Shown piece after piece: positions 43,186 through 51,923 of a DNA stretch of 64,000 bases. Both the position numbers and the translations under genes were made by a program. The notes under the pieces were generated by a model. It made no database searches. It was not told the DNA's origin and saw only the letters and a program-made list of their open reading frames with translations. How positions within the stretch are numbered: the first letter of the stretch is position 1; the number at the start of each line of letters is the position of its first letter. Source of the stretch: Naasia sp. (GTDB lineage: Bacteria; Actinomycetota; Actinomycetes; Actinomycetales; Microbacteriaceae); assembly GCF_025465545.1 (NCBI RefSeq), contig NZ_JAODMK010000016.1:62001-126000 (forward strand), read 5' to 3'.

Positions 43186-43710
43186 GTGGCCGGCGAGACC
43201 ATCATCACGGTGGTCGGCAACCTCACGGCGGACCCGGAGCTGCGCTACACCCAGGGCGGTCTGGCGGTCGCCAACTTCACCATCGCGTCGACGCCCCGGT
43301 CCTTCGACCGGGCGAGCAACGACTGGAAGGACGGCGAAGCGCTGTTCCTCCGGGCGTCCGTCTGGCGCGAGTTCGCCGAGCACGTGGCGGGATCCCTCAC
43401 CAAGGGGTCTCGCGTCGTGGCGACGGGCCGGCTGAAGCAGCGGTCGTACGAGACGAAGGAGGGCGAGAAGCGCACCTCAATCGAGCTCGAGGTCGATGAG
43501 ATCGGTCCCTCGCTCCGCTATGCGACCGCGCAGGTCACTCGCTCGTCGAGTGGAGAGCGCGCCGGCGGTGCCGGTGGCGGCGGCGGACGCGGTGTCTCCC
43601 AGGGCGGCGGGGGTGGCGGCGACCAGCCGTGGGCACCCAGCGCTCCTGCGGCAGGCGGCGGGGACGTGTGGAACACGCCCGGCTCCTACGACGACGAGAC
43701 CCCGTTCTGA
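43186..43710 (+). CDS. ssb: Single-stranded DNA-binding protein
   Basis: A 174-residue SSB. The OB fold occupies about 1-115 ([32 protein letters not shown]). A Gly-rich disordered linker (about 122-145) leads to the acidic tip DDETPF, which recruits replication and repair enzymes. The tip has Thr where DDEPPF or DDDIPF is usual. GTG start; 3 bases after rpsF. Confidence 0.96.
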   Translation: MAGETIITVVGNLTADPELRYTQGGLAVANFTIASTPRSFDRASNDWKDGEALFLRASVWREFAEHVAGSLTKGSRVVATGRLKQRSYETKEGEKRTSIELEVDEIGPSLRYATAQVTRSSSGERAGGAGGGGGRGVSQGGGGGGDQPWAPSAPAAGGGDVWNTPGSYDDETPF

Positions 43711-43760
43711 TCCGGGTTCTCCCCCTCCTCCTCTTCCCTCTTCACAGTTAGGACCAACGC

Positions 43761-44018
43761 ATGGCTGGAAAGTCCAGCGGCGATCGCCGCAAGCCTCGCG
43801 TCAAGGGCGGCAAGCCTGTCGCCCCCGCAAAGGCCATCCGCGTCGGCGTCATCGACTACAAGGATGTCGCGACGCTCCGCAAGTTCATCTCGGAGCGCGG
43901 CAAGATCCGCGCCCGCCGCATCACCGGTGTCTCGGTGCAGGAGCAGCGCCTGATCGCGCGGGCAGTCAAGAACGCCCGCGAGATGGCCCTGCTCCCGTAC
44001 GCGGGCTCCGGCCGCTAG
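43761..44018 (+). CDS. rpsR: 30S ribosomal protein S18
   Basis: An 85-residue basic protein. The family motifs [19 protein letters not shown] and [12 protein letters not shown] are clear. It has no cysteines, so it is a non-zinc form. It pairs with S6 in the 30S platform. 8 bases before rplI. Confidence 0.97.
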   Translation: MAGKSSGDRRKPRVKGGKPVAPAKAIRVGVIDYKDVATLRKFISERGKIRARRITGVSVQEQRLIARAVKNAREMALLPYAGSGR

Positions 44019-44026
44019 GAGGCACG

Positions 44027-44479
44027 ATGTCGAAGCTCATCCTCACGTCCGAGGTCTCCGGCCTCGGCGCTCCCGGCGACGTCATCGACGTCAAGCCGGG
44101 CTACGCCCGCAACTACCTGATCCCGTCCGGCTTCGCCGTGGCGTGGACCCGTGGTGGCGAGAAGCAGGTGCAGTCCATCAAGGCTGCCCGCTCCGCCCGC
44201 GAGCTGGCCACGCTCGAGGAGGCGCAGCACCTCAAGCAGCGTCTCGAGCAGACGCCCGTCACCCTGCAGGTCAAGGCCGGCCAGGGCGGACGCCTGTTCG
44301 GCTCGGTCAGCACGTCGGACATCGCGGACGCCGTCGCCGCCGCGGGCCTCGGTGCCATCGACAAGCGGAAGGTCGAGATCTCCTCTGCCATCCGCTCCGT
44401 CGGGTCGCACGAGGCGACCGTGCGTCTGCGCGACGACGTCGCGGCGACGATCACCCTGACGGTGGTCGCGGCCAAGTAG
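44027..44479 (+). CDS. rplI: 50S ribosomal protein L9
   Basis: A 150-residue two-domain protein. The N-terminal signature [20 protein letters not shown] binds 23S rRNA, and a long helix joins the C-terminal domain ([17 protein letters not shown]). GGAGG lies 5 bases before the ATG. Followed by a strong terminator. Confidence 0.97.
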   Translation: MSKLILTSEVSGLGAPGDVIDVKPGYARNYLIPSGFAVAWTRGGEKQVQSIKAARSARELATLEEAQHLKQRLEQTPVTLQVKAGQGGRLFGSVSTSDIADAVAAAGLGAIDKRKVEISSAIRSVGSHEATVRLRDDVAATITLTVVAAK

Positions 44480-44493
44480 CAGCAACGATCAGG

Positions 44494-44529
44494 CGAAGGC
44501 GGTGCGGGAGCGATCCCGTGCCGCCTTCG
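44494..44529 (+). terminator. Terminator of the rpsF-rplI operon
   Basis: A 16-bp stem with two wobble pairs (from CGAAGGCGG to CCGCCTTCG) around a GCGA tetraloop, followed by TCGTTTCC. Confidence 0.8.
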
Positions 44530-44860
44530 TCGTTTCCGGACGGTTCTGCGCCGCATGTCAACTCTCGACCAGTGGTTGAGGGCAGTTCTCCCCAGTTCGA
44601 GGTGCTCTGCGAGAAACCCCTGATCGCATCGGTATCGGCCGTGCAGGGCGCGGCGTGTCGACTCCTCGACCGCACAGGAAGTGCACACGGGATTCCGGCT
44701 TTCCCGCATCTTCTCCACAGAGTTTTGCACAACGGGTAAAACTCCGGCCGGGGTAACGTCAGGCGTCGCCGGGCAGGGGAATCCTCGGTGGTCGCCGGTG
44801 TCAGGGGTAGGCACTGGAATGGGAGAGCCGCAGGGCGGCACGGGGTTCGGGGAGGCACGC
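44530..44860 (+). promoter_or_regulatory. Upstream region of dnaB with DnaA-box-like motifs
   Basis: No convincing gene lies in these 331 bases. TTCTCCACA (44712-44720) differs from TTATCCACA at one position, and TTTTGCACA (44724-44732) is a weaker neighbour in the same orientation. No good -35/-10 pair was identified; GGAGG at 44851-44855 is the dnaB ribosome binding site. Confidence 0.45.
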
Positions 44861-46231
44861 ATGTCCATCGCTCATCTGGGGATCGCGGGCGAGATCACTG
44901 GTGACTCGCGCGCCGCCCGGACCCCGCCCCATGACCTGCTTGCCGAGCAGAGCGCCATCGGCGGGATGCTGCTCAGCAAGGACGCCGTCGCCGACGTGCT
45001 CGAGGCCTGCAAGGGCGTCGACTTCTACGTGCCGAAGCACGAGGTGATCTTCGACGCGATCCTCAGCCTCTACGCGCACGGTCAGCCCACCGATGTGATC
45101 ACCGTCACGGACGAGCTCACCAAGGCAGGCGATCTCTCGCGGGCCGGTGGGGCGGACTACCTGCACACCCTCACCAGCATCGTCCCCACCGCGGCCAACG
45201 CCGGCTTCTATGCCGAGATCGTGGCGGAGCGCGCCATCCTCCGCAGGCTTGTCGAGGCGGGCACCCGAATCGTGCAGATGGGCTACGCGGCCGAGGGCGA
45301 GGTGACCGACCTGGTCAACAACGCGCAGGCGGAGATCTACGGCATCACCCGCGAGAGCGAGGCAGAGGACTACGTGCCGCTCACCGACGCGGTCACGGCG
45401 GCGATCGACGAGATCGAGGCCGCCCAGCACCGCGACGGGTCGATGACCGGAGTGCCCACCGGATTCGCCGAGCTCGACGACCTCACGAACGGACTGCACC
45501 CGGGACAGATGATCGTGGTCGCCGCCCGCCCCGCGATGGGGAAGTCGACCCTCGCGCTCGACTTCGCCCGCGCCGCGTCGGTGAAGCACAACATGCCGTC
45601 GGTGTTCTTCTCGCTGGAGATGGGGCGCAGCGAGATCGCCATGCGCCTGATGTCCGCCGAGGCGGCCATCCCGCTGCAGCACATGCGCAAGGGCACGCTG
45701 CAGTCCGACGACTGGACGAAGCTCGCGCAGACCCGGGGCCGCATCAACGATGCGCCCCTCTACATCGACGACAGCCCCAACATGACCCTCGTGGAGATCC
45801 GCGCCAAGTGCCGCAGGCTCAAGCAGAAGGTCGGGCTCAAGCTCGTCGTCATCGACTATCTGCAGCTGATGACCTCCGGCAAGCGCGTGGAGTCCCGCCA
45901 GCAGGAGGTGTCGGAGTTCTCGCGTGCCCTCAAGCTCCTCGCCAAGGAGCTGCAGGTGCCCGTCATCGCACTGTCCCAGCTGAACCGTGGAGCGGAGCAG
46001 CGCTCGGACAAGATGCCGGCCATCTCGGACCTGCGCGAGTCCGGCTCGATCGAGCAGGACGCCGACATGGTGATCCTCCTGCACCGCGAGAGCGCGTACG
46101 ACAAGGACAGCCCCCGGGCCGGCGAGGCGGACCTGATCGTCGCCAAGCACCGCAACGGCCCCACCCGCACCATCACCGTCGGATTCCACGGGCACTACTC
46201 GCGCTTCGTCGACCTCCCGCCCGGGCACTGA
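44861..46231 (+). CDS. dnaB: Replicative DNA helicase DnaB
   Basis: A 456-residue hexameric 5'-3' helicase. The N-terminal domain (about 20-130, HDLLAEQSAIGGML) mediates ring formation and primase contact. The RecA-like domain has Walker A AARPAMGKST, LVVIDYLQLM (Walker B) and the arginine-finger region near LRESGSIEQDAD. There is no intein. The start is ATG 44861 with GGAGG. Upstream in-frame codons to 44681 lack homology. Confidence 0.97.
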   Translation: MSIAHLGIAGEITGDSRAARTPPHDLLAEQSAIGGMLLSKDAVADVLEACKGVDFYVPKHEVIFDAILSLYAHGQPTDVITVTDELTKAGDLSRAGGADYLHTLTSIVPTAANAGFYAEIVAERAILRRLVEAGTRIVQMGYAAEGEVTDLVNNAQAEIYGITRESEAEDYVPLTDAVTAAIDEIEAAQHRDGSMTGVPTGFAELDDLTNGLHPGQMIVVAARPAMGKSTLALDFARAASVKHNMPSVFFSLEMGRSEIAMRLMSAEAAIPLQHMRKGTLQSDDWTKLAQTRGRINDAPLYIDDSPNMTLVEIRAKCRRLKQKVGLKLVVIDYLQLMTSGKRVESRQQEVSEFSRALKLLAKELQVPVIALSQLNRGAEQRSDKMPAISDLRESGSIEQDADMVILLHRESAYDKDSPRAGEADLIVAKHRNGPTRTITVGFHGHYSRFVDLPPGH

Positions 46232-46301
46232 GGCGGGCCCTCCAGCGGGGTGGCGTAGGCTGGACAGGTCGCCGGATCGGGCGGCTCCGACCGGAGGCAA
46301 C

Positions 46302-46889
46302 ATGACGCGCGAGCTCCCCCGTGAGCGGTTGCGCGACTGGACCCTTCCGGTCCTCCGTGGGCTGCTGGCCGGGATCCTGGCGCTCGTGATCACCTTCTCC
46401 GCCGATCACACGCCTGCCTTCGGACTGGGGATCTGGGGTTCCTACGCGCTGCTCCAGGGCCTCATGGTCCTCCATGCCGTGCCGCGCAGCTCCGAGGCCC
46501 GTGGTTCCGACTCGGCAGCGGCGCTGGGGCTCGCATCCGGCATCGTCGGTCTCGCATCGGGCGTCGCCGCCGGTGCCGTGGTGATCGCCGCGCCCGGAGC
46601 GGCGCTGAGCGTGCTGGTGCCCCTGATCGCCGTGTCGGCCGCCGTTCTCGGAGGCATCGAGGTCGCCGCTGGCATCCGATCGGGTCCCGCGGGCCGCGAC
46701 GCGGTCACCGTCGGGGGTGCCACGGTGCTCCTGGCCGCACTCCTCGCCTTCGTTCCGGCCGGTCCCGTGGTCTGGGTCGGACTCCTCGGCGCCTACGGGG
46801 CGGTCGTCGCGGTGTTCCTCCTGATCGCGGGCCTGTCCCTCAAGTGGGACGGCAGCACAGCTCCAGCACGGAAGGTCCCATCGGCGTGA
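46302..46889 (+). CDS. Hypothetical multi-pass membrane protein
   Basis: A 195-residue protein with about six hydrophobic segments, arranged in pairs, and an Arg-rich N-terminus (MTRELPRERLRDW). The pattern resembles DUF308/HdeD-like small membrane proteins, but no diagnostic motif is seen. GGAGG lies 5 bases before the ATG. It overlaps the next gene by four bases (GTGA), so the two form one unit after dnaB. Confidence 0.78.
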   Translation: MTRELPRERLRDWTLPVLRGLLAGILALVITFSADHTPAFGLGIWGSYALLQGLMVLHAVPRSSEARGSDSAAALGLASGIVGLASGVAAGAVVIAAPGAALSVLVPLIAVSAAVLGGIEVAAGIRSGPAGRDAVTVGGATVLLAALLAFVPAGPVVWVGLLGAYGAVVAVFLLIAGLSLKWDGSTAPARKVPSA

Positions 46890-47146
46890 ACGCCCAGCCC
46901 AGCCGCCGGGAGCGCTTCCGCCCCGCGGAGCTCGTCGGCCTCTCCTTCGGGGTGGCCCTCTTCACCGGCATCGTCGTGCTCGTCACGGCGCGCGACTTCG
47001 CGCTCGCCGTCATCTTCTTCGGAATCGCCTTCATCGTCGCGCTCGTGGTGCTGGCGATGCTCGCGCTCGTCACCGGGCCGACCTCGACCGGCGCGCCCTC
47101 GGATCCACCCGCGGCGCCGTCCGACTCCGGCCGCCGCAAGGACTGA
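46886..47146 (+). CDS. Small hypothetical membrane protein
   Basis: An 86-residue protein starting at GTG 46886, overlapping the previous stop. It has a polar basic N-terminus (RRERFRPAELVG), two adjacent membrane helices (about 18-35 and 38-62) and a Pro/Ser-rich tail ending RRKD. No family is recognised. It ends 21 bases from the convergent purB stop. Confidence 0.75.
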   Translation: MNAQPSRRERFRPAELVGLSFGVALFTGIVVLVTARDFALAVIFFGIAFIVALVVLAMLALVTGPTSTGAPSDPPAAPSDSGRRKD

Positions 47147-47167
47147 CCGCTCGGGCAGAACGGCCGG

Positions 47168-48550
47168 TCAGCGGGCGATGAGCCCAACCAGCTCGTCGGC
47201 GAGACCGGTGTAGCCGGCCGGCGAGAGTGCGATCAGCCGCGCCTTCGCCGCCGCGGGAAGGTCGAGGCCCTCGACGAACTCCCGGAGTGCGTCGGGGCCG
47301 AGCCGGCGGCCGCGGGTGAGCTCCTTGAGCAGCTCGTAGGGGTTCGTGATCGAACTGCGCCCGCCCGCGACCTCCGCGCGGATCACGGTCTGCACCGCCT
47401 CGGCGAGGACCTCCCAGTTGCCGTCGAGGTCGGTGGCGAGCCGCTCCTCGTCGAGCGAGATCTCGCCGAGGCCGCGACGGATGTTGTCGAGCGCGAGGAG
47501 CGAGTGGCCGAGACCGACGCCGATGTTGCGCTGACTGGTCGAGTCGGTCAGGTCGCGCTGCAGTCGCGTCGTGACCAGGCTGGCCGAGAGTGAGCCGAGC
47601 ACCGCCGCGGACAGCTCCAGGTTCGCCTCGGCGTTCTCGAACCGGATGGGATTCACCTTGTGCGGCATCGTCGACGATCCCGTCGCTCCCGCCACCGGGA
47701 TCTGGCGGAAGTAGCCCATCGAGATATAAGTCCACACGTCCGTGCACAGGTTGTGGAGAACTCGGCCGATGTGCACGACGAGGTCGTAGAGCTCCGCCTG
47801 CCAGTCGTGCGGCTCGATCTGGGTGGTGAGCGGGTTCCACTCGAGGCCGAGGGAGGAGACGAACTCGCGGGACACGCGCTGCCAGTCGACATCCGGGCCC
47901 GCGGCGAGGTGGGCGGCGTACGTCCCCGTCGCTCCGTTGAACTTGCCGAGGTACTCGGCGGAGTCGAGCTTCGCGACCAGCCGGTCCAGTCGCGCGACGA
48001 ACACCGCCAGTTCGCGGCCCATCGTGGTGGGCGTGGCCGGCTGGCCGTGCGTGCGGGCGAGCATGGGCACCGCACGATGACGGAGGGCGAGCTCGCGGAG
48101 CGCATCCACCACCTCCAGCAGGCGCGGGCGCCACACCAGGGTGACCGCGTCGCGCACGGTGAGCGCGTAGGAGAGGTTGTTGATGTCCTCGCTGGTCGCG
48201 GCGAAGTGGGTGAGCTCGGCCAGCGCGCCGAGGCCCAGCCGATCCAGCCGGCGGCGGACGAAGTACTCCACCGCCTTCACGTCGTGCCGCGTCGTCGCCT
48301 CGAGCTCGGCCAGCTCCGCGATCTCCTCCACGCCGAAGTCGTCGACGGTGCGGCGGAGCGCCGCCGCGGAGTCCGCGGACACAGGCGCCGTGCCGAACAT
48401 GCCCTCGCCGGTCAGGAGGAGCAGCCACTCGACCTCCACCCTGATGCGCGCCCGGTTGAGGCCGGCCTCGGAGAGGTGCTCCCCCAGTTCCCCCACCGCG
48501 GCGCTGTAGCGGCCGTCGAGGGGGCTGAGCGGCTGGAGGGGCAGGGACAT
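47168..48550 (-). CDS. purB: Adenylosuccinate lyase
   Basis: A 460-residue fumarase/aspartase-superfamily enzyme with two steps in purine synthesis (SAICAR to AICAR; adenylosuccinate to AMP). Signatures include SPLDGRYS at the start, HFAATSEDINNLSYAL, ARTHGQPATPTTMG and the loop GSSTMPHKVNP, which holds the catalytic serine. It is the longer subtype typified by E. coli PurB rather than the Bacillus form. It is monocistronic; the ATG is preceded by GGAG. Confidence 0.95.
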   Translation of the reverse strand: MSLPLQPLSPLDGRYSAAVGELGEHLSEAGLNRARIRVEVEWLLLLTGEGMFGTAPVSADSAAALRRTVDDFGVEEIAELAELEATTRHDVKAVEYFVRRRLDRLGLGALAELTHFAATSEDINNLSYALTVRDAVTLVWRPRLLEVVDALRELALRHRAVPMLARTHGQPATPTTMGRELAVFVARLDRLVAKLDSAEYLGKFNGATGTYAAHLAAGPDVDWQRVSREFVSSLGLEWNPLTTQIEPHDWQAELYDLVVHIGRVLHNLCTDVWTYISMGYFRQIPVAGATGSSTMPHKVNPIRFENAEANLELSAAVLGSLSASLVTTRLQRDLTDSTSQRNIGVGLGHSLLALDNIRRGLGEISLDEERLATDLDGNWEVLAEAVQTVIRAEVAGGRSSITNPYELLKELTRGRRLGPDALREFVEGLDLPAAAKARLIALSPAGYTGLADELVGLIAR

Positions 48551-48736
48551 GCAGGTTCTCCGATCGGTGCTCCGGCGCCTCGGACGGCGGGACGACTCCT
48601 ATTCTGGCCGGTTCCCGCGCCGGTTCCCCGCCGGGACCCCGCCGCGGTTCCCCTCCCCACTCCGGTGCGAGCCCGAACGGCACACCGAACGCTCTCTGCC
48701 CCGCCCCCATCTGGCCGGGGCAGGGAGGATCCGTCG
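48551..48736. other. Divergent spacer purB / WXG-like gene
   Basis: 186 bases without a gene. A possible purB -10 lies around 48597-48604 (CCTATTCT read in reverse as AGAATAGG). On the plus strand GGGAGG at about 48723-48728 serves the small gene at 48737. No operator was recognised. Confidence 0.3.
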
Positions 48737-48946
48737 ATGCGATCCGATCCTCTTCCCGGCCCGCTCTGCGCGGCCGTCGAGGGACTCGCGGCCGACCTGC
48801 TCACTCTGGTGCCGCGGCTGCACTCCGCGGCCGACTGCTCCTGGCGCTCGCCTGCCGCGGACGTGTTCCGGTCCGCAGTCGACGCCGCGGTCGAGGAGAT
48901 CCTCGCGCTCACGGCGTCCCTTCGTGCCTTGGCCGATGAGCGATGA
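48737..48946 (+). CDS. Small WXG100-like helical protein
   Basis: A 69-residue protein predicted as two helices around CSWRSPAADVFRSAVD. That turn resembles the W-x-G/S turn and following A-A-x-x-F of WXG100 (ESAT-6-like) proteins, with Ser in place of Gly (W-R-S). It is shorter than typical family members (about 100 residues), and the first helix is cut short. GGAGG lies about 8 bases before the ATG. Its last 11 bases overlap the start of the next gene, implying coupling. Membership is inferred from pattern, not from alignment. Confidence 0.6.
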   Translation: MRSDPLPGPLCAAVEGLAADLLTLVPRLHSAADCSWRSPAADVFRSAVDAAVEEILALTASLRALADER

Positions 48947-50336
48947 GCTCGTCGTCTCGGGCGGCGGCACCATCACCGTCGCCACGGAGGACCTGTTCAT
49001 GGCGGTCACGACCTGCCGGGCGGTCTCCGCCGCACTCGCCGAGCTGGAGCAGCGTGCCCGCGCCCTCGCCTGGTTCCCGGATGGGCAGCGAGCCGTGGAC
49101 CTCCTCAGGGTCGCCGGCAGGATCGGCGAGCTGGCCACCCGGCTGGAGGAGCTCGGCGTGCGGCTCGCGAGCGCGGCGGACGCGTACTCCCTCGTCGAAC
49201 AGGTCGCGACCTCCGCCGCAGCGACCGCCGTGGGGCAGGGAGGCTACTGGGCCGGCCTGCTGGGCCCCGCGATCGTGGCCGCTCTGCCCCCGGCGGTGCT
49301 GGTCGGGTCGGTGCTGGCCGGAGGAGTGCTGGTCGCGACGAGCAGGGAGGTCTGGCAGGCCAACCGTGGGGTCCTCCTCTCCGACCCCCGGATCGTGAAC
49401 CTGGTCCGGCTGGCGGTGGATGGTGCCGACGACGCCGCACGGGGCGCACTGCATGTGCCGTGGCTTCCGTCGCAGCTCGCCGACGACCGGATGACGGGAC
49501 TGTTCGGCCGGGAGGAGACGGCACAGGGTCTGCTGCTCGGCCTGCAGGCGACCGGAGTGCTGTCCCCGAGCGCGGCGGCCGTCCGTCGGGTCGACACCCG
49601 CTCCACCGAGCCGCCGTCCTCCGTCGCCGACCTCGTTCGCCGCATCCCCGGCGGCGGAAAGGACCAGCCGCAGGTCCGGATCGAGCGCTATCCGTCGCAG
49701 CAGGGAGACCGTTACGTGGTCTACCTGGGCGGCACCGTCGAGGTGGGACTCGGCGCCGCGGCAGACCCGTGGGACCTCTCCTCCGACCTCGCCGGCATCG
49801 CGGGAAGCCGGGCCGACTCTGCGCAGGCCGCAGCCGACGCGATGGCCGCCGCCGGCATCGGGCCCGATGACGGAGTGCTGCTCGTCGGCTACTCGCAGGG
49901 CGGGCTCCTGGCATCCCGCCTGGCGAGCGACCCGCGCTTCGCGGTGGCCGGGATCGTCACGGTCGGCTCGCCCGGAGCGTCCATCGACGTTCCGGCGGAG
50001 CTCCCGGTGCTGGCGCTCGAGCACAGCGACGACCTGGTGCCGGCACTGAGCGGCGTGCCGAACGCGCGCCCCCGCCCCTCGGCTCAGGTCACGGTCTCCC
50101 GCTCCGCCTTCGACGGGCGACCGCCGATCGCGGGCGCGGCGGTGCCGGCGCACTCGCTCGCGCAGTACCGGGTCACCGCGGGACTCGTCGACCACTGCGA
50201 GGAGGGGCGGGTCGCGGCCGTGCGGCAGCGGATCCTGGCATTCCTGCCGGCGGGAAGGGGCGAGTCGAGCCGGTGGCGTGCGGAGCGGGTCAGCGGCGAC
50301 GGCCGCCGGCCAGCGGCCGCAGCACCAGTCCGATGA
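48936..50336 (+). CDS. Helical-N-terminus alpha/beta hydrolase, WXG-associated
   Basis: A 466-residue protein. Residues 1-85 form amphipathic helices ending ASAADAYSLVEQ, reminiscent of WXG/LXG secretion domains. A hydrophobic region (about 98-130) could be membrane-interacting. The C-terminal half (about 220-445) is an alpha/beta hydrolase: nucleophile in GYSQGG, with an earlier strand RYVVYLGGT and later HSDDLVP and a histidine in PAHSLAQY as candidate acid and base. The start ATG 48936 lies within the end of the WXG-like gene. It could be a type VII-like exported lipase/esterase; no ESX machinery is present here. The end overlaps the convergent holin-like gene by 47 bases. Confidence 0.72.
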   Translation: MSDELVVSGGGTITVATEDLFMAVTTCRAVSAALAELEQRARALAWFPDGQRAVDLLRVAGRIGELATRLEELGVRLASAADAYSLVEQVATSAAATAVGQGGYWAGLLGPAIVAALPPAVLVGSVLAGGVLVATSREVWQANRGVLLSDPRIVNLVRLAVDGADDAARGALHVPWLPSQLADDRMTGLFGREETAQGLLLGLQATGVLSPSAAAVRRVDTRSTEPPSSVADLVRRIPGGGKDQPQVRIERYPSQQGDRYVVYLGGTVEVGLGAAADPWDLSSDLAGIAGSRADSAQAAADAMAAAGIGPDDGVLLVGYSQGGLLASRLASDPRFAVAGIVTVGSPGASIDVPAELPVLALEHSDDLVPALSGVPNARPRPSAQVTVSRSAFDGRPPIAGAAVPAHSLAQYRVTAGLVDHCEEGRVAAVRQRILAFLPAGRGESSRWRAERVSGDGRRPAAAAPVR

Positions 50337-50691
50337 TCCAGTTGAAGATCGCCATCACCAGCGCGGCGAGGACGCCCCACCAGAAGCCGTCCACCTTGAG
50401 CCCGAAGCCGAGCAGGTCGCTGATCAGGCCGACGAGGAGGAACAGCAGGCCGTTGACGACGAGGGAGATCAGGCCGAGGGTGAGGATGTAGAGCGGGAAC
50501 GCGACGATCCTGATCGCGGTGCCGATGACGCCGTTGACGATGCCGAACAGCAGGCCGAGCAGCAGGTAGGTCAGCACCGTCGCCGTGACGTCGCCCACCT
50601 CGTAGGAGGTGACCCCGATGCCGGCGACGATCAGGGTCGTGAGCCAGAGGGCGACGGCGTTGCCGACGGCGGACACGACGAACCTGCGCAT
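50290..50691 (-). CDS. Phage holin family / PF04020-type membrane protein
   Basis: A 133-residue protein with four membrane helices (about 3-25, 30-58, 63-85, 98-120) and a basic C-terminus. The spacing and motifs ([20 protein letters not shown]) match the actinobacterial four-helix superfamily IV holin-like proteins. These are chromosomal genes of unknown role, not evidence of a phage. The start chosen is ATG 50691; CATAGT lies 6 bases before it, a possible leaderless promoter. Divergent from hisC. Confidence 0.88.
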   Translation of the reverse strand: MRRFVVSAVGNAVALWLTTLIVAGIGVTSYEVGDVTATVLTYLLLGLLFGIVNGVIGTAIRIVAFPLYILTLGLISLVVNGLLFLLVGLISDLLGFGLKVDGFWWGVLAALVMAIFNWIIGLVLRPLAGGRRR

Positions 50692-50720
50692 CCCCCAACT
50701 ATGGCATCGAGGCCGCGAAA

Positions 50721-50726
50721 TAGGAT
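50721..50726 (+). promoter_or_regulatory. -10 box of the aminotransferase gene (leaderless)
   Basis: TAGGAT, 8 bases before the GTG at 50735. No Shine-Dalgarno is present. Confidence 0.5.
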
Positions 50727-50734
50727 GGGTGCCC

Positions 50735-51838
50735 GTGACCGAGCCTCCTCCTCCGCCCGTGCGGCTGCGCCCCGAGATCGTCGCGCTTCCGGCGTACAAG
50801 CAGGGGCGCCCTGCGGCCGCCGACGGCTACAAGCTCTCCTCCAACGAGAACCCGTTCCCGCCGCTGCCGGGCGTGCTGGCGGCGGCGGCGGCGGCGGCGA
50901 ACGACCTCAACCGCTACCCCGACGGCGCCTCGGTGGAGCTCCGGCAGCGCCTCGCCGAGCGGTTCGGCGTCGACCTCGACGAGGTGCACGTCGGCGCGGG
51001 CTCGGTGGCCCTGCTCGCCCAGTTCCTCCAGGCGGCAGCCGGTCCGGCCGACGAGGTCGTGTACGCCTGGCGCTCGTTCGAGGCCTACCCCGGCCTCGTC
51101 ACGGTGACGGGCGCCACAAGCAGGCAGATCCCGCTCCTTCCCGACGGGAGGCACGATCTGCCTGCCATGGCTGCGGCGATCGGCCCGCGCACGCGCGCCG
51201 TGCTGGTCTGCTCGCCCAACAATCCGACCGGCACCGTCGTGACCGCCGCCGAGCTCGACGCATTCCTCGCCGCCGTGCCCTCCGACGTGCTCGTGCTGCT
51301 CGACGAGGCGTACACCGAGTTCGTCCGGGATCCCGCCGCCGTGGACGGCCGCACGCTGATCGGCCGTTCTCCGAACCTCGTGGTGCTGCGCACCTTCTCG
51401 AAGGCGTGGGGCCTGGCCGGGCTGCGGGTCGGCTATGCGATCGGCGCCGCATCGGTGCTCGACGCGGCCCGGGCGACGGCGATACCACTCTCCATCACCG
51501 CGGCGGCACAGGTCGCGGCGGTCGCCGCGCTGGACGCCGAGGAGGAGGCGATCGCGCGCGTCGAGCAGATCGTGCTGCGGCGAACCGCCGTGCAGGAGGG
51601 GCTCGGCAAGCTGGGCCTCGTCGTCCCCCGCTCGGAGGGCAACTTCGTCTGGCTGGCGCTCGGCGACCGGACCGGCGACGCAGCCGACGTGCTCCATGAG
51701 GCGGGCATCAGCGCCCGCGCGTTCCCGGGCGAGGGCATCCGCGTCTCCATCGGTGAGGAAGGCTCGGTGGCTAAGCTCCTAACCGCCGCCGCCGAGATTG
51801 TGCGCATCCTCCCCGAGGGCCCGCCGCGAGGCGGATAG
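50735..51838 (+). CDS. hisC: Histidinol-phosphate/aromatic aminotransferase
   Basis: A 367-residue PLP enzyme. Motifs: [14 protein letters not shown] (substrate end), [20 protein letters not shown] and the PLP lysine in [14 protein letters not shown], with RVSIG at the C-terminus. It uses histidinol phosphate or aromatic keto acids; HisC and the Pat/aromatic form cannot be separated here and no his operon is present. The GTG at 50735 fits the leaderless pattern; an in-frame GTG two codons earlier is also possible. Upstream of the 2-oxoacid dehydrogenase genes. Confidence 0.9.
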   Translation: MTEPPPPPVRLRPEIVALPAYKQGRPAAADGYKLSSNENPFPPLPGVLAAAAAAANDLNRYPDGASVELRQRLAERFGVDLDEVHVGAGSVALLAQFLQAAAGPADEVVYAWRSFEAYPGLVTVTGATSRQIPLLPDGRHDLPAMAAAIGPRTRAVLVCSPNNPTGTVVTAAELDAFLAAVPSDVLVLLDEAYTEFVRDPAAVDGRTLIGRSPNLVVLRTFSKAWGLAGLRVGYAIGAASVLDAARATAIPLSITAAAQVAAVAALDAEEEAIARVEQIVLRRTAVQEGLGKLGLVVPRSEGNFVWLALGDRTGDAADVLHEAGISARAFPGEGIRVSIGEEGSVAKLLTAAAEIVRILPEGPPRGG

Positions 51839-51848
51839 ATTAGGGCCG

Positions 51849-51923
51849 GTGCCGACCCCTGACCTCGCTTCCTGCGCGCCTGCCGCCCGCGCGGCGCGAG
51901 GACGAAACACGATCGGAGTGTGA
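51849..51923 (+). CDS. 24-codon leaderless upstream ORF of bkdA
   Basis: The frame starts with GTG at 51849, 7 bases after TAGATT (51836-51841), which overlaps the hisC stop. It encodes 24 residues ending GRNTIGV and stops at TGA 51921-51923, overlapping the bkdA GTG start as GTGA. This is the same layout as the ORF before the DUF6049 gene. It has no runs of Ile, Leu or Val codons, so classic attenuation is unlikely. Expression is unproven. Confidence 0.4.
   Translation: MPTPDLASCAPAARAARGRNTIGV

Noticed and set aside
50290..50691. The holin-like gene as evidence of a prophage
   Set aside because: PF04020-type proteins are widespread chromosomal genes; no other phage gene is nearby.
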